From: DATILL01 sp035476575 | GTDB taxonomy: Bacteria > Actinomycetota > Actinomycetes > Mycobacteriales > JACQDL01 | Direction: 5' to 3' | DNA: 60,702 nt | NCBI GenBank assembly: GCA_035476575.1 | Contig: DATILL010000044.1 | Coordinates: 1 to 60,702 of the forward strand | Shown here: piece after piece, positions 43,766 to 52,370 of the stretch | How the letters are laid out: each line of letters begins with the position of its first letter | How positions within the stretch are numbered: the first letter of the stretch is position 1 | Position numbers and translations under genes: made by a program | Notes under the pieces: generated by a model | The model's database searches: none | The model's input: only the letters and a program-made list of their open reading frames with translations | What the model was told of the DNA's origin: nothing

Positions 43766-44797
43766 TCAGCCGGCATGCTCCCAGGTGCGACCGTAGAAGA
43801 TGAAACGCGGGTCGTCACCCGACGGTACTGATTTCACCCGCAGGAGAGCATACCGGTCCTGGGTGCTGTAGGCGCACATCTGTGAGCCCACGGAGAGCGC
43901 CGTGAACGGAACTCGAGTCTGCCAACCTGTCACGTGCGCGCAGCGGGCGTAGTCTGCCGGGGGTGCGGTCTCGATGATGGCGACTTTCGCGCCCGCTGTG
44001 GTGTAGAGACCGGTGGCGTCGACGTGCACATCGCCGGTGTTGGACAACTGTCGCCAGTAGTCGATGGCTACCGAGTCTTTCGGCTGCGTGGTGTCCAGGA
44101 TGACAGTCCGTTCCTGCTGCACGGGCGGAGAGCCAGCCGGGCTGGTCGGCGATTGTGGGCCCACCGTGCCTGCCACCGGCGAGCTGGTATGGGGGGTCGT
44201 CGAGCTAGCCGCCGGCTGGTTGCCGCCGTTGCGGAGCGCGAGAGTGGTGAGGCCGACCACTGACGTCACGGTTGCCAGGACCGCGATACCGACCACGAGG
44301 CGTCGACGCCGTACCCGTCGACGGGAAAGCGGGACCAGATGAGGAAGGATTTCGGCCAGCTCGTTCACCAGCCGGGCGATGTCGTGCCGGCTGTTGCGGT
44401 GGTGGAGGCGTAGGTACTGGCAGCGGACCAGCGCGGCGATGTCGGTCGGCAGCTCGTTGGCACGCGGCAGGTCGGCGTTGACCAGCAACGGGATCACCCG
44501 TACGCCATGCCGCAGCGCCTCGGCGATCTCCAGCCGGACCCAGTCGCCCGGATCGTCGAGACGGCGCCGACCGGTCTCGTCGGCTGCGTCCAGCCACCGC
44601 GGCCCGATCACGACCAGCAGCGCACTCGACTGTCGCAACGTCGGCAGGATGACCTTGGCAAAATCTTCTCCGGGCCGGATGGACCTGGAATCCAGGAACA
44701 CCCGGTCGGGTCCGAAGCTGGTGGACAGCTCATGGTCGATGAGCGCAGCACCAAACGGCTCGTCTTCGCTGCGGTAGTTGATAAAGACCGTGTCCAT
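43766..44797 (-). CDS. TIR-domain protein with membrane span and outer domain
   Basis: 343 residues, ATG 44797 with GGAGG upstream. Residues 1-150 are a TIR domain: VFINYRSEDEPFGAALID, DRVFLDSRSIRPGEDF and WVRLEIAEALRHGVRVIPLL, with Glu90 at the catalytic position of NAD-cleaving TIRs. A basic stretch leads to one transmembrane helix (LVVGIAVLATVTSVVGLTTL, about 167-187). A Ser/Thr/Pro linker and a 120-residue outer domain follow, with two Cys (ARCAHVTGW, SQMCAYS). The N-terminus faces the cytoplasm. It could couple an outside or membrane signal to NAD loss, or act as a scaffold. Confidence 0.85.
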   Translation of the reverse strand: MDTVFINYRSEDEPFGAALIDHELSTSFGPDRVFLDSRSIRPGEDFAKVILPTLRQSSALLVVIGPRWLDAADETGRRRLDDPGDWVRLEIAEALRHGVRVIPLLVNADLPRANELPTDIAALVRCQYLRLHHRNSRHDIARLVNELAEILPHLVPLSRRRVRRRRLVVGIAVLATVTSVVGLTTLALRNGGNQPAASSTTPHTSSPVAGTVGPQSPTSPAGSPPVQQERTVILDTTQPKDSVAIDYWRQLSNTGDVHVDATGLYTTAGAKVAIIETAPPADYARCAHVTGWQTRVPFTALSVGSQMCAYSTQDRYALLRVKSVPSGDDPRFIFYGRTWEHAG

Positions 44798-44894
44798 GTC
44801 ACCGCCTCCGTTCAGGCCATCCGACTCTAGCTATGCCGAAGGACGCGCCCGCCGGTGGAGGTGGAGCCGATCTACGGCGTGATGAGACGTACGG

Positions 44895-44983
44895 CGGAGG
44901 GCGTGGGATTCGAACCCACGAGCAGGGTCACCCCTGCTAGCAGTTTTCAAGACTGCCGCCATCGGCCACTAGGCGAGCCCTCC
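44895..44983 (-). tRNA. tRNA-Ser (TGA)
   Basis: 89 nt on the minus strand with a long variable arm. Acceptor stem GGAGGGC/GCCCTCC, anticodon stem GCAGT/ACTGC around CTTGAAA (anticodon TGA), T arm GTGGGTTCGAATCCCAC. No CCA encoded. No integrated element is seen next to it. Confidence 0.95.
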
Positions 44984-45324
44984 CACCTACGGGTTTGCGT
45001 GGTCACGGCCCTCCTCGGAGGAGCAGTCCCGCGCCAGCCCGCAGGGACCTCGGTACCGCCGGAGCGGCCCGAGTCCGGCGCCAGTCTCTCATGCTCGCCC
45101 AGAGCCAGCGCAGCCTCCATCGATGGTTGACGTCGCCTCGTGCCCCCGTCTCTGCATTACCACAAGCGCGGTCCCGTCCACGCACCGGGATCACCAACGA
45201 CACCGGGAACGTCGGGACCGGCACGTGGCAACCCAACCGGTACGCACCCCGTCTCGCCGGATGTCCCCTGTGAGGCTCGGCCGGGTGAGTCGGCCCGGCA
45301 CCTGCCGGATGAAGGAGCGTGATC
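44984..45324. other. Gap between tRNA-Ser and a hypothetical gene
   Basis: About 340 bases without a convincing gene. The segment 45180-45235 resembles 40950-41005. I see no clear promoter or RNA. Confidence 0.4.
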
Positions 45325-45894
45325 ATGAGTCAGTCCATGGGAGGTGGCGCGGCCCGAGAACGCGAACTACCGGAAGGAGCTCACCTCCCTCTCGCTGGGG
45401 ACGGAGGAGGAGCTCCAAGGCCCGACGATCGTGATGCACAGAGACGCGCGCTCGATATCGGGACTGTGTCCAGGAACAAGCCCGACGGTAGCCCTGAAGT
45501 CCTCGTGGAGATAACCAAGGACATCGAGCAGGCACGGGGCGTTCGTCCGCGTACTGCCCCGATCGAGATCCTGAACACGTTTTCCACGGCGGCGCAGGCA
45601 GCGGCGAGGGCGGCGATAGAGACCCGGTCGCTGCCGGACTGGGTCGGAGAGATAGTGGGGCGGAAGGTCCCGCTGGCGCCACTGAAAACCAAATGGCAGG
45701 AGGCGCGAGCACACATTCTCGCCGGGCTCCCCATGGGTGGGAGCCCCGCGCCAAACGCCACGATCAACGGCCAGAAGGAAATGCTTTCCGAGTACCGGAC
45801 AGCGTCCACCACACAGCTCGGCTCCGTCTTCTGGAAAGGGTCAGATGCCGACCCGTCCGACGATCCCGACCCGGATCCCGACAAGCCGAGGTAG
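45325..45894 (+). CDS. Hypothetical protein, possibly frameshifted early
   Basis: ATG 45325 has AAGGAG 8 bases upstream and gives 189 residues. From residue about 45 the translation looks natural (SRNKPDGSPEVLVEITKDIE, TAPIEILNTFSTAAQAAARA, GRKVPLAPLKTKWQEARAHI) and ends in an acidic tail. Residues about 7-44 look random, while the +1 frame there reads ARPENANYRKELTSLSLGTE and GPTIVMHRDARSISGL, so two opposite indels may have scrambled the N-terminal part. I recognise no family. Confidence 0.5.
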   Translation: MSQSMGGGAARERELPEGAHLPLAGDGGGAPRPDDRDAQRRALDIGTVSRNKPDGSPEVLVEITKDIEQARGVRPRTAPIEILNTFSTAAQAAARAAIETRSLPDWVGEIVGRKVPLAPLKTKWQEARAHILAGLPMGGSPAPNATINGQKEMLSEYRTASTTQLGSVFWKGSDADPSDDPDPDPDKPR

Positions 45895-46031
45895 CCCCGG
45901 CGGGCGCGGTGCGGTAGCCGCCGTCCGCACTCCGCCGACGCGCGGCCCACGAGCCGGGCTCCGGATGTGTCAGACCCTGGTGCAACGATCCAGGGGTCGG
46001 ACCGGAGATCTCATCGAGGGGTGGGCACGAC

Positions 46032-46604
46032 ATGGCCGGACTGGTATCCCCGGTGGCGGACGAGCGGGAGGGGCTGCTGGCGTACCTCGCCCAGCAGCGC
46101 CACGTGCTCCGGATCGCGGCATACGGGCTGACCGACGAGCAGGCGCGCGCGACGCCGTCCGCGAGCACGCTGAGCGTCGGCGGCCTGATCAAGCACGTCG
46201 TCGCGATGGAGCGGAACTGGGTCGACATGATCCTGGAGCGTCCTCGCGGGTCGGAGGAGGACTACGCAGCCAACTTCCGGTTCGGGCCGGACGAGACGCT
46301 GGCCGGCGTCCTCGCGCGGTATGACGAGGGGGCCAAGCAGACCGACGCGGTGATCGCCGGCATCGCCGACCTGGGCCAGCCGGTGCCGGTGCCGCCGGGC
46401 GTCCCGTGGTTCCCCCAAGACGTGACGGCGTGGTCGGTGCGCTGGGTCCTCCTCCACCTCATCGAGGAGACGGCGCGGCACGCCGGGCACGCGGACATTA
46501 TCCGCGAGTCGTTGGACGGCGCCACCGCGATGCCGCTGATGGCAGCGGTCGAGGGCTGGCCACCGCTGCCCTGGATGCAGCCGTGGCGGCCGTCGACGTC
46601 GTAG
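46032..46604 (+). CDS. DinB family protein (DUF664)
   Basis: 190 residues, ATG 46032. A four-helix bundle with three metal-site His: GGLIKHVVAMERNWVDMILE, and LLHLIEETARHAGHADIIRE near the end (H-x-x-E-x-x-R-H-x-G-H). Such proteins are thiol-dependent transferases or isomerases, in actinobacteria often mycothiol-dependent. The DUF2630 gene follows after 32 bases. Confidence 0.9.
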   Translation: MAGLVSPVADEREGLLAYLAQQRHVLRIAAYGLTDEQARATPSASTLSVGGLIKHVVAMERNWVDMILERPRGSEEDYAANFRFGPDETLAGVLARYDEGAKQTDAVIAGIADLGQPVPVPPGVPWFPQDVTAWSVRWVLLHLIEETARHAGHADIIRESLDGATAMPLMAAVEGWPPLPWMQPWRPSTS

Positions 46605-46636
46605 CTTGCCGGGCGTGGACAGGGCATGATGCCGGC

Positions 46637-46879
46637 ATGGAAGATGCCACGGTGCTCGGCCGGATCAACGAGCTGGTCGAGGAGGAGCACGCGCTGCGGT
46701 CCCGGGCCACCGGCTCCGGGTTGGCCGAGGCCGAGCGGACCAGGCTGCGCGAGGTGGAGGAGCAGCTCGACCAGTGCTGGGACCTGCTCCGCCAGCGCCG
46801 CGCCAAGGAGGAGTACGGCCAGAACCCGGACTCCGCTCGGGCCCGCCCGACCGGCGAGGTCGAGTCGTACCTGCAGTAA
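46637..46879 (+). CDS. DUF2630 family protein
   Basis: 80 residues, ATG 46637. Almost wholly helical and charged: VLGRINELVEEEHALRSRAT, RTRLREVEEQLDQCWDLLRQ and RRAKEEYGQNPDSARARP. It matches the small actinobacterial DUF2630 family, of unknown role and probably a two-helix coiled coil. It closes a short rightward pair. Confidence 0.9.
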   Translation: MEDATVLGRINELVEEEHALRSRATGSGLAEAERTRLREVEEQLDQCWDLLRQRRAKEEYGQNPDSARARPTGEVESYLQ

Positions 46880-46916
46880 CGGCCGCGCCCGTCGGCTACG
46901 GGCCCGAGCCGTCCCG

Positions 46917-47843
46917 TCAGCTCGACACGTCCTTGCTGGTGAAGCGCGCCCACGCCAACGACCCGAAGATCGCCACGTAGACCGCCGAAACCAGCAGGCC
47001 CTGGACAACTCCCTCAGTGGACACCGGGTCGCGCAGCAGGTCGCCGAACTGCAGCCAGTAGTGGCTGAACAGGTACGAATGGATCGCGTGGAGCTGCGGC
47101 ACGCTGTCCAGCACCTGGCTCACCACGGCCAGCGTCGCCGTCGTCGCCATCGCGGCCACCGGCGTCTCGGTCAGCGTCGAGACGAACAGCCCGATCGCCC
47201 CCACCGCCGCCATGCACGCCGCCACGTACAGCGCCACCAGCCCGAGCCGACCCAGCACCGCCACCATGGAGATCTGCGTGCCAGACAGCAACGTCGCCGC
47301 GCCGGTCGGGAAGAGGATCGCGCCCAGCACCGCCCCGACCGCGGCGACCAGCACCGTGGCCGCCAGGCAGAACGCCACTAGCGCGGCGTACTTCACCGCC
47401 AGCAGCCGTGCCCTCCCGACCGGCACCGTCAGCAGATATCGCAGCGTGCCGAGCTGGGCCTCGCCCGACACCGCGTCACCGGCCACGACCGATATCGCCA
47501 GCGGCAGGAACAGTGGCAGCACCACCACCAGCGAGGCAAACGCCAGGAACACGCCGTTCTCGGTGATGTCGGACAGGAACGCCGGCCCCTCTCCGGCACC
47601 CGGCGCGGCCAGCCGGACCGCCACCCCGATCAGCACCGGCACCCCGGCCAGCACCACCAGCGCCATCTGGTTACGTCGCCGCCGGAACACCATCCCCAGC
47701 TCCGAGCGCAGCAGCCGGCTGCTCACCCGCCGCCCGGGCCGCGCGGTCGGCAGCACCCGCACCGCCGGCCCAGGCCGGTCCACCGGCCCAGACCCAGCCG
47801 CGGAACCAACCGTGGAACCAGCCGGAGCCTCAGCCACTGACAT
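46917..47843 (-). CDS. ABC transporter permease (ABC-2 type)
   Basis: 308 residues with six hydrophobic helices (MALVVLAGVPVLIGVAVRLA, GVFLAFASLVVVLPLFLPLA, YAALVAFCLAATVLVAAVGA, LGLVALYVAACMAAVGAIGL among them) and a cytoplasmic proline-rich start. Third gene of a leftward operon; its start overlaps the ATPase gene end by 14 bases. With the ATPase it would form a membrane exporter, possibly for an antibiotic or envelope lipid. Confidence 0.9.
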   Translation of the reverse strand: MSVAEAPAGSTVGSAAGSGPVDRPGPAVRVLPTARPGRRVSSRLLRSELGMVFRRRRNQMALVVLAGVPVLIGVAVRLAAPGAGEGPAFLSDITENGVFLAFASLVVVLPLFLPLAISVVAGDAVSGEAQLGTLRYLLTVPVGRARLLAVKYAALVAFCLAATVLVAAVGAVLGAILFPTGAATLLSGTQISMVAVLGRLGLVALYVAACMAAVGAIGLFVSTLTETPVAAMATTATLAVVSQVLDSVPQLHAIHSYLFSHYWLQFGDLLRDPVSTEGVVQGLLVSAVYVAIFGSLAWARFTSKDVSS

Positions 47844-48822
47844 CGAAACCCTCCCCGGTGAGCTGCACGAACACGTCCTCCAGATCGGCGCTGGCCACCG
47901 CGAACCCGCGCACTGGCACCCCGGCCCGGACCAACGCCGCGCACACCGCCTCCGGCTCCGCCGACCCGAGCGCCGCTGTCACGCCGGACCCATGACGCTC
48001 CACATCGGACAGTCCCAGCCTGGCACACGTCGCAGCGGCCAGCTCCGGCTGGCTGGTCTCCACCCGGATCGTCGGCACCGCCATCGCCTGCAGCTCGGCC
48101 AGCGAGCCCTGCGACACCAGCCGCCCGACGTGCATCACCCCGACGTGCGTGCACACCTGCTCCACCTCGGACAGCAGGTGCGAGGACAGCAGCACGGTCG
48201 TCCCGTCGGCCGCCAACCCCTCGATCAGCGAGCGCACCTCCCGGGTGCCCTGCGGGTCCAGCCCGTTCGTCGGCTCATCCAGGATGAGCAGGTCGCGCGG
48301 CTGCAGCAGGGCCGCCGCGATGGCCAGCCGCTGCCGCATCCCCAGCGAGTACGCCCGGTACTTCTTGCGCTTGGCCGCCAGCAGCCCGACCCGGTCCAGC
48401 GCCGCATCGATCCGCGCCGCGCTGGTCGCCGGTTCGGCGATACGGTCCGCCGCGTCCAGCCGCGCCAGGTTCGCCCACCCGGACAGGTACGGATGGAACG
48501 CCGGTCCCTCGATCAGTGCCCCCACCCGCGGCAGCACCGCCCCGGCGTGCCGCGGCATCGGCCGGCCGAGCAGCTCGACCTCACCCCGGGTCGCCGCGAT
48601 CAGGCCGACCAGCATCCGGATCGTGGTGGTCTTGCCCGAGCCGTTCGGGCCAAGGAAGCCGTACACGCCGCCCCACGGCACCACCAGATCGATGCCGTTC
48701 ACCGCGAGCTGGCCGCCCCGGAACCGCTTGGTCAGCCCCCTTGTCACCACCGCCGCGTCCACAGTGGACGGTGTGGAGCCGGCCTCGGACCGGCTCCACA
48801 CCTCGGCGGTCGACGTCGTCAC
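47830..48822 (-). CDS. ABC transporter ATP-binding protein
   Basis: 330 residues. Walker A GFLGPNGSGKTTTIRMLVGL, signature AYSLGMRQRLAIAAALL, Walker B DLLILDEPTNGLDPQGTREV, H-loop TVLLSSHLLSEVEQVC, and a C-terminal domain typical of BcrA/DrrA-like exporters. Its start overlaps the stop of the LolA-like gene upstream by 4 bases (ATGA), so translation is coupled. Confidence 0.95.
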   Translation of the reverse strand: MTTSTAEVWSRSEAGSTPSTVDAAVVTRGLTKRFRGGQLAVNGIDLVVPWGGVYGFLGPNGSGKTTTIRMLVGLIAATRGEVELLGRPMPRHAGAVLPRVGALIEGPAFHPYLSGWANLARLDAADRIAEPATSAARIDAALDRVGLLAAKRKKYRAYSLGMRQRLAIAAALLQPRDLLILDEPTNGLDPQGTREVRSLIEGLAADGTTVLLSSHLLSEVEQVCTHVGVMHVGRLVSQGSLAELQAMAVPTIRVETSQPELAAATCARLGLSDVERHGSGVTAALGSAEPEAVCAALVRAGVPVRGFAVASADLEDVFVQLTGEGFDVSG

Positions 48823-49958
48823 CGCTGTCCCAGGGCGGCGTACAGCAGCTCCGGCCGGACCGCGCCGATAGCCAGCCGGCCGTCATCGGTGAGCAGCGCG
48901 CTGAACACCGTGCCCTTCAGCAGCGACCCGCTCCCCCACGCACCGCTCACCCGCGGCAGGCTCCGCAGCACCGCAGCCAGCGGGTTGGCCTCGCTGCTCC
49001 CACTGTTCCCGCTGGACGACGTGCCGCCGCCGAGCAGCCCGCCCGGCGTGGGCAAGATCGCCACGGTGGTCCAGCCGGTGCCGACGATCTTCACCCGCGG
49101 CTCGGCCGCCCGATCCCCCTCGCCCTTCCGGCCACCCGGGTGCCCCGACGTGTGCCCCATCTCCGGCCCGGTCGCGGACTGCTCGGTCACCGTCGCGCCG
49201 GGCGGCGGCCGGAAGTCGAACTGCTCGGCCCCGGGCGTCCCGAAGCTGACCTGCCGGAACCCCACCTCGAACGCCGGCTTGCCACCGCCGCGCGGCAGCA
49301 CCTGGACCCGCAGCGGCACCGACCTCTCCGCATCGACGGCGAGCCGGACCGAGCTGACCAGCGAGCGGTCGTCCTTGGGCGAGAGCACCAGCTCGTACGC
49401 CGCCCGGCCGGCCACCGACGCCGTACCGTCGACCACCACGTCCGTGGTCGGGTCGAGCAACGCCAACGCCTGCTTGGCCGCCTCCTGCGGGGTGGCTGGC
49501 AGCTCGCCCGGCACGGGCACCCCCTTTGTCGGCTCGTGCGCAGGGAGGACCACGTGGGTCGCGGAGTTCTTGGCGCTCTCCCACACCCAGGCGTTCCGCC
49601 CGTTGCGGATGATGTCAGACTCACCGAGCGTGCCGAGCAGCGCCAGCCGCACCTTCTCCGGGCCGGCGTACCAGACCCGCATCGTGTGCGGGCCGGCCAG
49701 CAGGCCGGTCAGATCGGCCGAGCCGTGGCCGCCGACAGTCGGCAGCGCCGGGATGCCGAGCGCGGAGTTCTGGACGACGGTGCCGGACAACCCGGTGACG
49801 TCGGCGTTCTGCAGGTCCACCAGGAGCTGGCCGGCGGACTTGGCCGGCAGCGGCGGGGACGCGTCGGCGGTGAACGCCGCCGCCCCGCCCACCCCCGCGG
49901 CGACCACGCCGACCAGCACCGCCGGCACCAGCCAACGGGTCCTCGTTGTCAGTCGCAT
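48819..49958 (-). CDS. Secreted LolA-like / DUF2092-type lipid-binding protein
   Basis: 379 residues with a signal sequence (WLVPAVLVGVVAAGVGGAAA). The mature part has the LolA-like half-barrel pattern (ADVTGLSGTVVQNSALGIPA, HTMRVWYAGPEKVRLALLGT, RNAWVWESAKNSATHVVLPA, AGRAAYELVLSPKDDRSLVS) and a C-terminal TDDGRLAIGAVRPELLYAAL. It heads the ABC operon and is divergent from the response regulator. It may bind a lipid at the outer face and deliver it to the transporter or sense envelope stress; that is inference. Confidence 0.8.
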   Translation of the reverse strand: MRLTTRTRWLVPAVLVGVVAAGVGGAAAFTADASPPLPAKSAGQLLVDLQNADVTGLSGTVVQNSALGIPALPTVGGHGSADLTGLLAGPHTMRVWYAGPEKVRLALLGTLGESDIIRNGRNAWVWESAKNSATHVVLPAHEPTKGVPVPGELPATPQEAAKQALALLDPTTDVVVDGTASVAGRAAYELVLSPKDDRSLVSSVRLAVDAERSVPLRVQVLPRGGGKPAFEVGFRQVSFGTPGAEQFDFRPPPGATVTEQSATGPEMGHTSGHPGGRKGEGDRAAEPRVKIVGTGWTTVAILPTPGGLLGGGTSSSGNSGSSEANPLAAVLRSLPRVSGAWGSGSLLKGTVFSALLTDDGRLAIGAVRPELLYAALGQR

Positions 49959-50101
49959 CTGATCCCACCCCTCGCGATGACGTTACGTCGGCCAGCTTGC
50001 CCGAGGCATGCTGTGAGGACGCTGAGAGTCACAGCGGGCTCTCAGGTCGATCGGGGAAGGCTGCTCGACCTGGGAGGCTGCGGTCCGGGAGGGTGCGGCG
50101 C

Positions 50102-50779
50102 GTGCGGCTGCTGGTGGTGGAGGACGAGGCCCGGCTGGCCAACGCGCTGCGCCGCGGGCTGCAAGCGGAGGGCTTCGCGGTGGACCTGGCCTCCGACGGC
50201 GAGCAGGGCCTGCGGCTCGCCCGCGAGGGCGGCTACGACGCGGTGGTGCTCGACGTGATGCTGCCCGGGCTGTCCGGCTACCGGGTCTGCGAGCGGCTTC
50301 GGGCCGAGGACAACTGGGTGCCGGTGCTGATGCTCTCGGCCAAGGACGGCGAGTACGACCAGGCCGACGGGCTGGACGTGGGCGCCGACGACTACCTCAC
50401 CAAGCCGTTCTCCTTCGTGGTGCTGGTGGCCCGGCTGCGGGCGCTGCTGCGGCGCGCCGCGCCGCCCCGGCCGGCCGTGCTCAGCGCCGGTGACCTCACG
50501 CTTGACCCGGCCAGCCGGCAGGTCCGGCGCGGCGCCGACCCCGTCCCGCTCACCGCACGCGAGTACGCCGTACTGGAGCTTCTGCTGCGCCGGGCCGGTC
50601 AGGTGGTGTCCAAGACGGACATCCTGCGGCACGTCTGGGACGCCCATGACGACGGTGACCCGAACGTCGTCGAGGTCTACGTCGGCTACCTGCGGCGGAA
50701 GATCGACACGCCGTACGGCCGGCGGGCGGTGCAGACCGTGCGGGGTGCGGGCTACCGGCTGGCCGCGGACGGCGGGTAG
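50102..50779 (+). CDS. OmpR-family response regulator
   Basis: 225 residues, GTG 50102 with GGGAGG 9 bases upstream (GTG 50093 also in frame). Receiver: LLVVEDEARLANALRRGLQA, phospho-Asp51 in YDAVVLDVMLPGLSG, and the Lys in DDYLTKPFSFVVLVARLRAL. Then a winged-helix DNA-binding domain (LTAREYAVLELLLRRAGQVV, NVVEVYVGYLRRKIDTP, VQTVRGAGYRL). It is 3 bases from the kinase gene and divergent from the LolA/ABC operon, its likely target. Confidence 0.95.
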   Translation: MRLLVVEDEARLANALRRGLQAEGFAVDLASDGEQGLRLAREGGYDAVVLDVMLPGLSGYRVCERLRAEDNWVPVLMLSAKDGEYDQADGLDVGADDYLTKPFSFVVLVARLRALLRRAAPPRPAVLSAGDLTLDPASRQVRRGADPVPLTAREYAVLELLLRRAGQVVSKTDILRHVWDAHDDGDPNVVEVYVGYLRRKIDTPYGRRAVQTVRGAGYRLAADGG

Positions 50780-50782
50780 CCG

Positions 50783-52183
50783 GTGTGGCGGAGCCTGTCG
50801 CTGCGCGCCCGGCTGACCGTGGTGGCCGGCGCGGCGCTCGCGGCGGGGCTGGCGGCGGGCGCGGCGCTGCTGCTGGTCATCACCCACCGGTCCGGACTGT
50901 CCACTGTGGACGACGGGGCGCTGCGGGCCGGGCGGGAGGTGGCCGAGCTGGCCAACACCGGGCAGTTGCCGGACCCGATCCCAGTGACCAGCTCGGCGAC
51001 GTCGCTGCAGGTGGTGGACGGTGCCGGGCACGTGCTGCAGGCGTCCGCGAACGCCGACCACCTGGTGCCGCTGCTCACCGCGGGCGAGACGGCGGCGGTG
51101 CGGTCCGGGGCGCGGCTGGACCTGGCCGGCGACCGGGCCGGGCTGGACACGCCGCTGCGGGTGGTCGGCGTACCGACCCTGGTCGACGCGCGGACCGTGA
51201 TCGTGGCGGTCGGCACCGGGCAGCTCGCCGACAGTGAGCGGGTGGTGCGAGTGTGGGTGCTGGTCACCGGGCCGGTGCTGCTGGCCGCGCTCGGGCTGCT
51301 GACCTGGCTGGTGGTCGGCTGGACGTTGCGGCCGGTCGAGACGCTGCGCCGGGGGGCCCAGGACATCTCCGGCGGGAGGCTGGACCGGCGGCTCCCGGTC
51401 ACGCCGGCCCGGGACGAGATCAACCGGCTGGCCACCACGCTGAACGGCATGCTGAACCGGATCGACGCCAGCGTGCGCCGGCAGCGGGCGTTCGTGTCGG
51501 ACGCGGCGCACGAGCTGCGCAGCCCGCTGGCCAGCATCCGCGCTCAGGTCGAGGTGGCCGAGCGGCTCGGCGAGTGGCGGGGAGGCTCGGCTGGCGGCCC
51601 GGGCGGCGGCGCCGCGGACGTGCTGGCCGACGTGGACCGGCTGTCCCGGCTGATCGACGACCTGCTGCTGCTGGCCCGGCTCGACGAGGGCCGGCCGGGC
51701 GGGCGGTCGTGGGTGCCCGTGCGGCTGGATGCGCTGGCCGGCGAGCTGGCATCGCGGTACGCCGGAGCCCGGGTCACGGTGCGGGCTGCTGGTGGCGTGG
51801 CACCGGCCGGTGCGACGCCAGCCGGCGTACTCGGCGACCCGGACGCGCTGCACCGGCTGGTGACCAACCTGGTCGACAACGCCGTCCGGCACGCCCGTTG
51901 CTCGGTCACGCTGCGGGTCGTGGTCGAGCCGCCGTGGGCGGTGCTCACCGTGTCCGACGACGGGCCGGGCATCCCGGCGGCCGATCGGGAGCGGGTCTTC
52001 GACCGGTTCGCCCGGCGGGACGACGCCCGCAGCCGCGATGCGGGCGGGGCCGGTCTGGGCCTTCCGATCGCCCGGGAGCTGGCCCGCGCGCATGGCGGCA
52101 CGGTCACGCTGTGCGCCGAGCCGGGTGGCGGTTTGCGGGCGACCGTCCGGCTCCCGCTGGACCACACCCAGCCGGACGGCTGA
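50783..52183 (+). CDS. Sensor histidine kinase
   Basis: 466 residues, GTG 50783. A transmembrane helix (LTVVAGAALAAGLAAGAALL), an outer domain of about 115 residues, a second helix (VLVTGPVLLAALGLLTWLVV), HAMP (RPVETLRRGAQDISGGRL), HisKA with His243 in FVSDAAHELRSPLASIR, and HATPase boxes NLVDNAVRHA, SDDGPGIPAADRERVFDRF and GAGLGLPIARELARAHGG. It should phosphorylate the adjacent regulator on a membrane or envelope signal. Confidence 0.95.
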   Translation: MWRSLSLRARLTVVAGAALAAGLAAGAALLLVITHRSGLSTVDDGALRAGREVAELANTGQLPDPIPVTSSATSLQVVDGAGHVLQASANADHLVPLLTAGETAAVRSGARLDLAGDRAGLDTPLRVVGVPTLVDARTVIVAVGTGQLADSERVVRVWVLVTGPVLLAALGLLTWLVVGWTLRPVETLRRGAQDISGGRLDRRLPVTPARDEINRLATTLNGMLNRIDASVRRQRAFVSDAAHELRSPLASIRAQVEVAERLGEWRGGSAGGPGGGAADVLADVDRLSRLIDDLLLLARLDEGRPGGRSWVPVRLDALAGELASRYAGARVTVRAAGGVAPAGATPAGVLGDPDALHRLVTNLVDNAVRHARCSVTLRVVVEPPWAVLTVSDDGPGIPAADRERVFDRFARRDDARSRDAGGAGLGLPIARELARAHGGTVTLCAEPGGGLRATVRLPLDHTQPDG

Positions 52184-52256
52184 CGAGATGATCCCACAGA
52201 CGACCTGTCGACAAGAACGGCGACAAAACGGGCGCCAAATTGCCTACTACCCCGCA

Positions 52257-52328
52257 CGCCGTGTGGTGACCTGTGCGCCGTGTGGTGACCTGTTGGGGTG
52301 CCGAGGCCCCGATAGGTGACCACACGGG
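52257..52328. repeat. GTGGTSACC repeat cluster B (three units, hairpin)
   Basis: Two direct units (CGCCGTGTGGTGACCTGT) and one inverted unit. The second direct unit (52278-52291) pairs perfectly over 14 bases with 52314-52327, with GGGG/CCCC extending the stem. It lies between the convergent kinase gene and the small membrane protein gene, where it could terminate both transcripts. Confidence 0.85.
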
Positions 52329-52370
52329 CATACGCCTTGGTCCGGCATACGCCCGGGGTCTCGCTCGCGG

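Noticed and set aside
47212..49962. A 916-codon open frame on the plus strand
   Set aside because: It is antisense to the intact ABC/LolA-like operon, has no motif and is Ser/Thr/Arg/Pro-rich as expected from high-GC shadow frames.
50042..52165. A 707-codon open frame on the minus strand
   Set aside because: It is antisense to the response regulator and kinase, which have complete motifs; the translation is low-complexity.
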